Positions 16,219 through 24,788 of a stretch of 64,000 nucleotides of DNA are shown piece by piece; within the stretch, counting starts at the first letter, position 1; every line of letters starts with the position of its first letter. The stretch spans positions 310,001 to 374,000 of the forward strand of contig NZ_RJTX01000001.1 of NCBI RefSeq assembly GCF_003729955.1, written 5' to 3'. A program made the translations under genes and the position numbers. This stretch comes from Chryseobacterium daecheongense (GTDB taxonomy: Bacteria > Bacteroidota > Bacteroidia > Flavobacteriales > Weeksellaceae). The notes under the pieces are model-generated. The model searched no databases. It was not told where the DNA came from and saw only the letters and a program-made list of their open reading frames with translations.

Positions 16219-16244
16219 AAATGCACTCCATTGCTGAAGTGCAT
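16217..16244 (-). terminator. Terminator-like hairpin after the T9SS hydrolase gene
   Basis: ATGCACT (16221-16227) pairs with AGTGCAT (16238-16244), followed on the minus strand by five Ts. It sits between convergent genes and mainly serves the minus-strand gene ending at 16283. Confidence 0.6.
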
Positions 16245-16282
16245 CCCAATTTGATATAAGAAATTGTTATTGAGAAGTTAAG

Positions 16283-18226
16283 TTATTCTATTTTTACTTT
16301 TTTGTTTGTTATTTTCCCGTTAGTTGATGTTATTTGAATTAAATATACTCCAGGTTCAAGACTGTCAGATTCAAATTGAACCTTATTGACCTCCTGATTT
16401 TGAATTAAAGCCCCTGAAATACTATAAATGCTAATGTTTTTAATGGTATTTTGATTTCTGGCTATTATTCTGCGGTTTTGAGTATACACTTCAATATTAT
16501 CTTTCAAATTAGCATCTCCAATCTGCTTATTGAATTGCAAATTATAGAATTGAGAAATGACCTCAAATGTATAGTTTCGATTTTCCATATCTTTTAAATT
16601 TATTCCACCATCTTTCAGATATTGTTCCTGAGAAATGGATTGCACCAGATTTTTGTCCTGATCAAAAATGTTGATGGAAAGGAGTTCGTCCGGATTAATT
16701 TTTAAACTTAACATATGATTGTTTTCAGACTTGATGATCTCATTTTCAGCTACTTTGCTTGGTGTATTCTTAATGTATGGAATAAGCTTATCAGTTTGAT
16801 TTTCAGATACTTTAAGTAAATAAATTCCATCCTGTAATGAGGCCAGATTGTTATTGGTTGCTGCTTTACGATCCGCTTTTTCCTTGTTGAAATCTGTGAT
16901 TTCTAATAATTCCATTCCCTGTAATTCCGGCCTGATCTGGGAGGTATAAGTATAAGGTTTATTATTGTTTTCAGACTGTTTCGAAGTTAAAAGCGCCCAT
17001 TCATTGAATAATCCTCCGCTTCTCAGCGTATTAAATTTAGCATTGGAAGCCAGTACAAAAGGGACAATTCCTCCCACATGTCCTAAAGGTCCCCAGTAAA
17101 ATGCTTCCAGCTTATATTTTCCCAGATCCCACCAAGGATAATACCCTCTCTGAACATCTATTGTTTTGGAGGTATTTTCTGGATGAATAGCGAGATCTAC
17201 GGTAGAATGTCCCAGGGTCATCGGCGTTTTATTATACCAGTCATAAACATCATTGGCTTTTAGGCATTGTCTTAATTTCGTATTAGGATTGTTGGTTACT
17301 TCGTTCACATAACTGTCCGTAAACAATTTTCTCCATAATAAGGGACCCCATAACAAACCTCCGTTGTCCTGGATGACATGGTAATTGTATTTATCCAGAT
17401 ATTCTGGTGAAATTACTTCCGAAATGTTATTAGTATAGGTTTTATAACCTGTATTATTACAGGTATTTACCACATTGGCAATGAACGAAGTGAAAGGATA
17501 AACATCTTTCTCCAATACTCCTTTCTGAAGGGTAACTCCTGAAAAATCGTATGGACCGTCACCCATATAAGCATATTTGAATTTAAGACCTGTCGGGTTG
17601 GAAATATTTAATTTTTTTAACGTGGACATTGCGGCATGTGCTCCTTGGGAATAACCAGTCAGGAAATATTCATCATACCGTTTAATGCCTTGCTGTGCTA
17701 AAACTTTATTGGCTGCAGTTACAAAATCAATGGTAGCGGAAGCTTCGGTGGGATAGTGCACATATGGATGAACGCCATCTCCGGTTCCCATCCCAACATA
17801 GTCCGGCGCCATTAAAATATATCCATTCAAAACATAGGACAATTCCACTACAAATCCTGCATACATCACTCCTTTAAGATTGGATGGAACATTATTTCTG
17901 CTATCTGTAGTACCATGATCAGAAACCACTGTGGAAAGTTTGTAATTGACATTAGGATACATCAAAAGTCCTGTGGCCTTTACCAGGGTATTGTTTTCAT
18001 TTTTAGTATAGTAGGTGATTTTATATGCTTTGAGCCCCACATTAAAGCCATTAAGATAGCTTACAAAATCAGGAGCATTCTGTTCCCCAAGATTATTGGC
18101 AATGAAATTAACAACACCTTGTGGTGTTAGATCCAGCTTTTGTTCTACATTCACGAGATCTCCTGCCTGCTGAGCGAAGTAGAAGGGTGCAGAAAGGCCC
18201 AGTAAAAAGAAAGTAATTTTTTTCAT
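16283..18226 (-). CDS. Secreted alpha/beta hydrolase (lipase-like) with T9SS type A sorting domain
   Basis: A 647-residue exported hydrolase. The chosen ATG (complement of 18224-18226) begins a clear signal peptide MKKITFFLLG...YFAQQ; the longer frame upstream only adds a non-signal tail. The core resembles secretory lipases: the nucleophile elbow is GYSQGAHA, preceded by MAPDYVGMGTGDG, as in LIP-type lipases and prolyl-aminopeptidase-like esterases. The last 80 or so residues form a T9SS type A sorting domain (SISGALIQNQEV...LEPGVYLIQI...KKVKIE), so the enzyme should cross the outer membrane by type IX secretion and be released or anchored at the surface. The substrate is unknown. Confidence 0.87.
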   Translation of the reverse strand: MKKITFFLLGLSAPFYFAQQAGDLVNVEQKLDLTPQGVVNFIANNLGEQNAPDFVSYLNGFNVGLKAYKITYYTKNENNTLVKATGLLMYPNVNYKLSTVVSDHGTTDSRNNVPSNLKGVMYAGFVVELSYVLNGYILMAPDYVGMGTGDGVHPYVHYPTEASATIDFVTAANKVLAQQGIKRYDEYFLTGYSQGAHAAMSTLKKLNISNPTGLKFKYAYMGDGPYDFSGVTLQKGVLEKDVYPFTSFIANVVNTCNNTGYKTYTNNISEVISPEYLDKYNYHVIQDNGGLLWGPLLWRKLFTDSYVNEVTNNPNTKLRQCLKANDVYDWYNKTPMTLGHSTVDLAIHPENTSKTIDVQRGYYPWWDLGKYKLEAFYWGPLGHVGGIVPFVLASNAKFNTLRSGGLFNEWALLTSKQSENNNKPYTYTSQIRPELQGMELLEITDFNKEKADRKAATNNNLASLQDGIYLLKVSENQTDKLIPYIKNTPSKVAENEIIKSENNHMLSLKINPDELLSINIFDQDKNLVQSISQEQYLKDGGINLKDMENRNYTFEVISQFYNLQFNKQIGDANLKDNIEVYTQNRRIIARNQNTIKNISIYSISGALIQNQEVNKVQFESDSLEPGVYLIQITSTNGKITNKKVKIE

Positions 18227-18330
18227 ATTGATACTTTTTATTTTGATTAAATTAGAAACTTTCAATAAATCAAACAAAATATTAATGTATCAATAATTAT
18301 TCATTGAATATCAATTCTCGGGATAGTGAC

Positions 18331-18365
18331 TAAAATAGCGAGTCCGGCCGAAGGCCGGACTCGCT
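18331..18365 (-). terminator. Strong intrinsic terminator after the acyl-CoA dehydrogenase gene
   Basis: A 13-bp GC-rich perfect stem (18337-18349 with 18353-18365) closes on a GAA triloop (TTC on the minus strand). On the minus strand it is followed by ATTTTA. It lies 19 bp past the dehydrogenase stop. Confidence 0.85.
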
Positions 18366-18384
18366 CCTAAATATTTTCTGTTGC

Positions 18385-19563
18385 TTAAAAAGCGTTAATT
18401 CCCGTAATATCCAATCCTGTAATCAGTAAGTGAACATCGTGAGTTCCTTCATACGTGATCACTGATTCTAAATTGGCAGCATGTCTCATCATCGGGAATT
18501 CACCCATAATTCCCATTCCGCCAAGGATTTGTCTTGATTCTCTTGCAATGTCAATAGCCATTTTCACATTATTTCTTTTAGCCATTGAAATTTGTGCAGG
18601 CGTTGCTTTATGATCGTTTTTAAGATGTCCCAACTGTAAGCAAAGTAATTGAGCCTTAGTTATTTCCGTAAGGAACTCAGCTAATTTTTTTTGCTGTAAT
18701 TGATAAGACCCAATTGGTTTTCCAAATTGCTTTCTTTCCTTAGAATATTGAACAGCAGTACAATAGCAATCAATTGCAGCACCAATAACACCCCAGGAAA
18801 TACCATATCTCGCTGAATTTAAGCAGGATAGAGGTCCTTTTAATCCGCTTACCTTCGGAAGTAGATTTTCTTTCGGGACTCTTACGTTGTTAAACACCAA
18901 TTCTCCTGTTTTGGAAGCTCTTAAGCTCCATTTATTGTGCGTTTCAGGAGTTGTGAAACCTTCCATTCCTCTTTCAACGATCAGTCCGTGAACTTTTCCT
19001 TCTTCATTTTTTGCCCAAACTACGGCAATATCGCATAAAGGAGAGTTAGTGATCCACATTTTAGCACCATTCAAAAGATAATGATCGCCCATATCTTTAA
19101 AGTTGGTTTCCATAGAACCAGGGTCAGAACCATGATTAGGCTCCGTTAATCCAAAGGAACCGATCATTTCACCGGCTGCTAACTTTGGTAAATATTTTCT
19201 TTTTTGTTCCTCAGAACCGAACTCATTGATAGGGAACATCACTAAAGAACTTTGCACGGAAGCAGCAGAACGAACTGCAGAATCTCCTCTTTCCAATTCC
19301 TGCATAATCAAACCATAAGAAATCTGATCTAGGCCAGAACCTCCGTATTCAACCGGAATGTATGGACCAAGAGCTCCAATTTTCCCCAATTCTTTCATCA
19401 ATCCTGGTAAATCTGTGTGATTTTGTGCAGCCTGATCTATCTGCGGCATTACAAAACTCTCTACCCAATCTCTGATAGATTGGCGGATGAGTTTGTGTTC
19501 TTCGGTAAGTAAGGCATCAATTCCATAGTAGTCCGGAATACTTGTGAGAGGGTAGTATGACAT
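18385..19563 (-). CDS. Acyl-CoA dehydrogenase, glutaryl-CoA dehydrogenase-like
   Basis: A 392-residue FAD acyl-CoA dehydrogenase. The flavin/substrate segment FGLTEPNHGSDPGSMET, the WITNSPLCDIAVVWAK strand and the C-terminal catalytic base E372 in YEGTHDVH place it in the family. The ending LITGLDITGINAF and the loop LNSARYGISWGVIGAA are typical of glutaryl-CoA dehydrogenases, which oxidise and decarboxylate glutaryl-CoA to crotonyl-CoA in lysine and tryptophan breakdown. No other genes of that pathway are next to it. Substrate assignment is therefore moderate; family assignment is firm. Confidence 0.88.
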   Translation of the reverse strand: MSYYPLTSIPDYYGIDALLTEEHKLIRQSIRDWVESFVMPQIDQAAQNHTDLPGLMKELGKIGALGPYIPVEYGGSGLDQISYGLIMQELERGDSAVRSAASVQSSLVMFPINEFGSEEQKRKYLPKLAAGEMIGSFGLTEPNHGSDPGSMETNFKDMGDHYLLNGAKMWITNSPLCDIAVVWAKNEEGKVHGLIVERGMEGFTTPETHNKWSLRASKTGELVFNNVRVPKENLLPKVSGLKGPLSCLNSARYGISWGVIGAAIDCYCTAVQYSKERKQFGKPIGSYQLQQKKLAEFLTEITKAQLLCLQLGHLKNDHKATPAQISMAKRNNVKMAIDIARESRQILGGMGIMGEFPMMRHAANLESVITYEGTHDVHLLITGLDITGINAF

Positions 19564-19680
19564 TATTTTTTAATTTTTCTAAAAATAAGACTTTTCAGGA
19601 TTTTAGAAAAATTTTTTTTGAAGTGCCTGATTTTACCTTAATTTTCATCAGCTTTACTTCTAAAATGGGTCAAAAAAAAA

Positions 19681-20472
19681 TTAATTCTCTTCCTCTTCGT
19701 TGGAGATAGGATATTGTCCGTTAGAATTATGGACCTTTGTTTTGAATTTGTACAAGTAAGGTGCTTTATTGGCCGAACCATCATAAAGTTTCTCCAACCT
19801 GTCAAGAATATTCAGGCTTAATATCTTTCGCTGGAAATTATTCCTCCTGAATTTTTGTCCTAAAATAGTCTCATAGAGGCTCTGAAGATCTTTCATTGTG
19901 AATTTTTCAGGTAAAAGATTACTCGCTGCCACTTCCGTATTGATATTCATTCGAAGGTATTCAAGCCCCGTTTCAATAATCCTGTCATGGTCAAAAGCCA
20001 TACTTGGAAGCTTATTGACCTCAAACCACTCACAGGTTTCATTAAAAGCATCAGGGAAAGTATTGGCTAATGAGAAATCGATAAGGCTGCAATATCCAAC
20101 GGTAATAAATCTTTGGAATATCCAATGGTCTTTAGGGACTTCAATTCCTTTATTCCGAAGCAAAATCTGATGTACATTGTTTTCTGTACGATCTATTCTT
20201 CCGAAAGTATGGAACTGCTTTAGAAAAATATCTTTAAGATGCGTTCTTTCATACAAAACACGTTCGGCTGCTTCCCTAAGGTCTTCATCGTTAAAAACAA
20301 AACCACCTGGAAGCGACCACAAATCCAGGTCATGGTATTTCAGAAGCAATACTTTCAGAATATTATTATGGAAACCAAATATGGTACAGTCTACAGATAC
20401 GTGAGCTACGAAGTCTTTTGTATCAATGAGTTCCTGAAGTGTTTCTTTGCTTTTTGGATCCTGGATTTTCAT
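19681..20472 (-). CDS. NUDIX-domain transcriptional regulator (NrtR/AraR type)
   Basis: A 263-residue regulator with an N-terminal NUDIX fold (about 25-160) and a C-terminal winged-helix region (about 165-250, with FTMKDLQSLYETILG and FRRNNFQRKILS). The NUDIX box at residues 57-79 is damaged: the canonical REUxEExGU reads RVLYERTHL, so two of the three catalytic glutamates are V72 and R76 and the glycine is H78. Hydrolysis is therefore unlikely and the domain probably senses a ligand, as in the NrtR and Bacteroides AraR regulators. It is 17 bp downstream of the MFS gene and next to the PUL, which it probably controls; the ligand may be a sugar or sugar derivative. Confidence 0.88.
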   Translation of the reverse strand: MKIQDPKSKETLQELIDTKDFVAHVSVDCTIFGFHNNILKVLLLKYHDLDLWSLPGGFVFNDEDLREAAERVLYERTHLKDIFLKQFHTFGRIDRTENNVHQILLRNKGIEVPKDHWIFQRFITVGYCSLIDFSLANTFPDAFNETCEWFEVNKLPSMAFDHDRIIETGLEYLRMNINTEVAASNLLPEKFTMKDLQSLYETILGQKFRRNNFQRKILSLNILDRLEKLYDGSANKAPYLYKFKTKVHNSNGQYPISNEEEEN

Positions 20473-20489
20473 GGCAGTAAAAATAAAAA

Positions 20490-21683
20490 TTAATTCCGTA
20501 TTTTTTTCTTGACAAGATTAAAATAAATTAAGCTTATTACCAAAAGTATAATAACAAAAAATAAAATATACAGTGGATAATAGTTTAAGAGTTGATTTCC
20601 AAACAGTAATGCCATAATAATTGAGCTTACTGAACTTCCTAGTGAAGAGAAAATAACAATAAGAGAGGTGAACAGATTGATTTTTTCTTTATCTATTTGT
20701 GCGATCATCTTAGAATTGATAACCGGATAGAGGGGAGATAAAAACAACCCAATAACAGGAAATAAATACAACAGGATTTTAGAATTATCTGACTCAAAAT
20801 ATTGTATCAGTATGATCAGGCATAAAACAAATACGATCAATCCCAGACAGATGTTATAATATTTAGATAAAGAAAACCTTTGAATAATATTGGCTGTGCC
20901 CATCCTTCCCACATAAGAAAACAAAGCAAGGAATGAGGAAGCCTGTAATGCGAAAAATGAATTGACCTTCAAATGATTCTTATAGAATGAAGGTAACCAT
21001 GAATTAAAACTTTGTTCTATAAATACAATAAAAAATATTACGGCAAGAAAAGCAATTACCGGAGTATTGAAAATATTTGATAGTTCTGAGATAAGGCCTT
21101 CATCTTCTGTTTTTTTAACTTCCGAGATAGTAATTCTTGAAAAAAGAAAAATTGCAACAACAGAAAGCAATGAGATAAAGAGAAAGCCAAATTTCCAAAA
21201 TTCAGAATATTGGCTTGAAATCAACCATCCGAATCCGGTATTCACTACAAAAATCCCGATCATGAATGAGGCTTCGACACTGTTCATGGTTTTGGCCAGT
21301 GATTTTTCGTCCCAGATATTATTTCTAATAATTCCGAAAACGCAGATCTTTCCAATGGCGAAACAGGCACCTATAATGGCGAACCACAGTTTATAAAACC
21401 AGAATACTTCCACAAAAGGTAAAATACACGAACACACTCCTACAATAGCCAACGCCAGAATCAAAGCTTTTTTGGTTCCTATTTTACTGATGAAGTTGAC
21501 TGCAAAAAGTGAAATAAGTGCAATCGGAATATCTTTAAATGATTCTAAAAAACCCAGTTTTTCATACGTGATTTTGGCTTCAGAAAGCTGCAAAATAACA
21601 ATGCCCATACAGTTCAATACCATTGAAAAAATCAAAAAAGTAAGTTTTAACGGAAGGGATATAGTGGAGAGCTTAGTAGCCAT
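20490..21683 (-). CDS. MFS transporter, probable sugar permease of the PUL
   Basis: A 397-residue inner-membrane protein with about 12 hydrophobic helices in two six-helix halves separated by a polar loop (ISEVKKTEDEGLISE, near 190-210). It has the size and layout of the major facilitator superfamily. The N-terminal half includes SKIGTKKAL, a degenerate form of the MFS loop 2-3 motif. It is the first gene of a two-gene minus-strand operon with the NUDIX regulator and is divergent from susC, so it is the best candidate for importing the monosaccharide or short glucan released by the PUL enzymes. Substrate specificity cannot be read from the sequence. Confidence 0.85.
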   Translation of the reverse strand: MATKLSTISLPLKLTFLIFSMVLNCMGIVILQLSEAKITYEKLGFLESFKDIPIALISLFAVNFISKIGTKKALILALAIVGVCSCILPFVEVFWFYKLWFAIIGACFAIGKICVFGIIRNNIWDEKSLAKTMNSVEASFMIGIFVVNTGFGWLISSQYSEFWKFGFLFISLLSVVAIFLFSRITISEVKKTEDEGLISELSNIFNTPVIAFLAVIFFIVFIEQSFNSWLPSFYKNHLKVNSFFALQASSFLALFSYVGRMGTANIIQRFSLSKYYNICLGLIVFVLCLIILIQYFESDNSKILLYLFPVIGLFLSPLYPVINSKMIAQIDKEKINLFTSLIVIFSSLGSSVSSIIMALLFGNQLLNYYPLYILFFVIILLVISLIYFNLVKKKIRN

Positions 21684-21860
21684 TTTGGGGATTGATTTTA
21701 TTTGATTTTTATGATTTTTTATGATTTATGACGCCGGATATAGGGCTTTCAAGCCCCAAAAATAAACGAAAAATTAAAATATTTATTAATATAATGTTAA
21801 TTATTTAAAAAAAAATATATTTTTATTGTCTCAATTTGAGAATTAAAAAACTAACAGTAT
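21684..21860. promoter_or_regulatory. Divergent control region between the MFS-NUDIX operon and the PUL
   Basis: This 177-bp AT-rich gap must hold both promoters. It contains a GGGCTT/AAGCCC hairpin (21743-21756) nearer the MFS gene and a 13-bp palindrome TCTCAATTTGAGA (21829-21841) 19 bp before the susC ATG. The palindrome overlaps TCAATTTG (21831-21838), one base from the TAnnTTTG box, so a repressor bound there would block the promoter. It is a candidate operator for the NUDIX regulator; this is inference. Confidence 0.5.
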
Positions 21861-24776
21861 ATGAATGTGAAAATATCCAGAAGTTTGGGGATGGTTGCTG
21901 TGCTTTATTTTACAGCGAATTTCAATGCCCAGAACACCAGTAATGACACCTTGCCTAAAGAGCAAAAAATAGAAGAGGTGGTAATGATCGGTTATGGTAC
22001 TCAGAAGAAGAGTAATGTAACCGGAGCAATTGCAAGTATTAAAGCCAGTGATATTGAGAATATCCCGGCCGGTAAACCAGAACAGGTGCTACAAGGTAGA
22101 GCAGCCGGAGTTAATGTGATTACCAATTCCGGTCAACCGGGTTCCGCAGCCACTATTCGTGTGAGAGGGATTACCAGTTATTCATCAAGTAATGATCCGC
22201 TTTGGGTAGTGGACGGAATTGTGGTAGATGGTATCGGATGGTTGAATCAGTCTGATATTGAAAGCATGGAAGTATTGAAAGATGGTGCTTCTTCTGCTAT
22301 TTACGGGGTTTCTGCTGCAAGAGGAGTTATCCTTGTTACCACCAAAAAAGGAAGAAAAGGAAGATTGAATATTTCTTATAACGGATTCTACGGGGTAGGA
22401 AGTGCTTCAAGAAAACTGGACCTTCTGGATGCCACTCAATATGCTACGGTTATCAATGAAGCGTTTGCAAATGATGGAAAACCTGTACGTTATAGTAACC
22501 CTGCAAGCTTTGGAGCAGGAACAGACTGGCAGGATGTTATTTTCAGTAATGCTGAAAGATCAAGCCATGAGGTAAGTATTAGCGGGGGTAACGAAAAGTC
22601 CACGTTTTACGGTTCTTTTGGTTATTATGATCAGACCGGGATCGTGATGAGTGATATTTCATATTACAAAAGATTAACTGGACGTTTAAATTCTACTCAT
22701 AAAGTTACGGATTGGTTAACGGTAGGACAAACATTTGCTTATACACACACCAAATCTCAGGGAATTAACTCTAATGGTGAATTTGGAGGACCTTTAAGTT
22801 CAGCAGTGAATTTAGATCCTACAACACCGGCGGTCGTTACGGATGTCAATGCACAGCCTTTCCCTAATGATTATTCCAATCCATATATTTTCAGGGATGA
22901 AAATGGAAATCCTTATGGTATTTCACATTATGTAAACCAGGAGATGTCCAATCCATTAGCATTCCGTCAGACACAATTAGGAAATAACGGCTGGTCTGAT
23001 GATTTTGTAGCTAATGTTTACGGAGAAGTTAAATTTTCAAAACATTTTACTTTTAAATCTTCTATCAACGGTAAAAAAGCGTATTGGGGAAGCAGAAGCT
23101 TTACTCCGTTATTCTACCTGAATCCAAACTATACCAATCTTAGTGTCAACAGCTTAAGCAGAACAACACAGGAGAAATTCGAATGGAGTTTGGAAAACAC
23201 GATTAATTATCAGAACAAATTCGGAAAGCATAATGTAAATGTTTTGTTAGGAAACGGATATTATGAATACAATATCGGATTCGGACAAACAGTTACTCAT
23301 ACCGATCTGCCTGTTAACAATTGGCAGGATGCTTCATTCAACTTTTATGTACCACCTAATAAAAGAAATACAAATGCATGGGATTACGTAAATACTCATA
23401 AAGCATCTTATTTCGGAAGGGTGATCTACGATTACGATAACAGATATTTATTTACAGGAACCTTAAGATATGACGGTTCGTCAAAATTCGGGGCCAATAA
23501 TCACTGGGGAACATTCCCGGCATTCTCTTTAGGATGGAATGTCAGCAACGAAAGCTTCTGGCCACAGAATAATATTGTAAATAGTTTGAAATTAAGAGGA
23601 GGATACGGAATCTTAGGAAATGACGGTATTGGAGATTTCAAATTTGCAAGCTTCTATGTTTCCGGAGCCAATTATACATTCATTGATGCACAAGGAAATG
23701 AAGTTCTTTTACCGGGATATATTCCAAACACATTGGAAAACCCGGATCTGAAATGGGAAACCACATCACAGCTCAACATTGCAGCGGATTTAAAATTATT
23801 CAGAAACTTTACCCTTACCGTAGATTGGTATAAAAAGAAAACATCTGATATCCTTAGAGAAATTTTCCTTCCGGGATACGTAGGAGTTACCAACGCACCT
23901 ACCGCTAATATCGGAGACATGGAAAACAGAGGGGTGGAAGTGGAATTAGGATATAAAAAGAACTGGACGGATTTCGGATTCTCCATCAATGGGAACTTCT
24001 CTTACTTGGAAAATGAAGTAACAAGTCTTGAAAGAGGAAGAGAATATCTTGACGGAGCTGGATTCCAGTCAATGGGACCAGTTCAGAGAATTCAGATCGG
24101 GCAGCCATACAATTCGTTCTACGGATTTAAATATTTAGGAGTATTCCAGAATCAGGCGCAGATCAATTCTTACGTAAATGCACAGGGGCAAATGATCCTT
24201 CCGGATGCTAAGCCGGGAGATTTCATCTGGTCAGATACCAACGGAGATGGTGTGATCTCTGATCTTGATAAAGTGAATCTTGGAAGCTCTATTCCTAAAT
24301 ATACATTTGGTTTAACGGCTAATGTGAATTATAAAAACTGGGATTTAATGGTATTTGCTCAAGGAGTAGCAGGAAATAAAGTATTCCAGGGGTTAAGAAG
24401 ATTGGATATGTTGGATGCCAATTATCAGACAAGAATCTTAAACCGTTGGACAGGAGAAGGATCTACCAATGAATATCCTCGTCTGACCAGAGATGATGCC
24501 AATAAAAATTACTCCAGAATGTCAGATTATTATTTACAAAAAGGAGATTATTTAAGATTAAAATTGATACAGATAGGATATACCCTTCCACAAAATGCAA
24601 CAGAAACTTTTGGGGTAAGCAAAGTACGTTTTTATGTAACAGCTGAAAACCTGGTAACATTTACAAAATACACTGGTTATGACCCTGAAATTGCAGCCGG
24701 AGACAGCTTCGGTATAGACAGAGCTTTCTATCCACAAGCAAGAACATTTATTTTCGGAGCGAATATCACTTTCTAA
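21861..24776 (+). CDS. SusC/RagA family TonB-linked outer membrane transporter
   Basis: A 971-residue TonB-dependent outer membrane importer for oligosaccharides. After a signal peptide (ending FNAQ) comes the TonB-box-like segment KIEEVVMIGYGTQKKSNVTGAI, then the plug domain with LQGRAAGVNVITNSGQPGS and the RagA-type hallmark GASSAIYGVSAARGVILVTTKKG. A 22-stranded barrel fills the rest and ends in ARTFIFGANITF with a terminal aromatic residue. It lacks the N-terminal carboxypeptidase-regulatory-like domain that many SusC proteins carry. It is the first gene of the plus-strand PUL run, 12 bp before susD. The substrate, inferred from the enzymes downstream, is a beta-glucan oligosaccharide. 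Confidence 0.96.
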   Translation: MNVKISRSLGMVAVLYFTANFNAQNTSNDTLPKEQKIEEVVMIGYGTQKKSNVTGAIASIKASDIENIPAGKPEQVLQGRAAGVNVITNSGQPGSAATIRVRGITSYSSSNDPLWVVDGIVVDGIGWLNQSDIESMEVLKDGASSAIYGVSAARGVILVTTKKGRKGRLNISYNGFYGVGSASRKLDLLDATQYATVINEAFANDGKPVRYSNPASFGAGTDWQDVIFSNAERSSHEVSISGGNEKSTFYGSFGYYDQTGIVMSDISYYKRLTGRLNSTHKVTDWLTVGQTFAYTHTKSQGINSNGEFGGPLSSAVNLDPTTPAVVTDVNAQPFPNDYSNPYIFRDENGNPYGISHYVNQEMSNPLAFRQTQLGNNGWSDDFVANVYGEVKFSKHFTFKSSINGKKAYWGSRSFTPLFYLNPNYTNLSVNSLSRTTQEKFEWSLENTINYQNKFGKHNVNVLLGNGYYEYNIGFGQTVTHTDLPVNNWQDASFNFYVPPNKRNTNAWDYVNTHKASYFGRVIYDYDNRYLFTGTLRYDGSSKFGANNHWGTFPAFSLGWNVSNESFWPQNNIVNSLKLRGGYGILGNDGIGDFKFASFYVSGANYTFIDAQGNEVLLPGYIPNTLENPDLKWETTSQLNIAADLKLFRNFTLTVDWYKKKTSDILREIFLPGYVGVTNAPTANIGDMENRGVEVELGYKKNWTDFGFSINGNFSYLENEVTSLERGREYLDGAGFQSMGPVQRIQIGQPYNSFYGFKYLGVFQNQAQINSYVNAQGQMILPDAKPGDFIWSDTNGDGVISDLDKVNLGSSIPKYTFGLTANVNYKNWDLMVFAQGVAGNKVFQGLRRLDMLDANYQTRILNRWTGEGSTNEYPRLTRDDANKNYSRMSDYYLQKGDYLRLKLIQIGYTLPQNATETFGVSKVRFYVTAENLVTFTKYTGYDPEIAAGDSFGIDRAFYPQARTFIFGANITF

Positions 24777-24788
24777 TACTCTAATACA

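Noticed and set aside
21743-21756. Short GGGCTT/AAGCCC hairpin as a terminator or riboswitch
   Set aside because: Stem of only 6 bp without a T-run on either strand facing a gene end; reported only as part of the intergenic control region.
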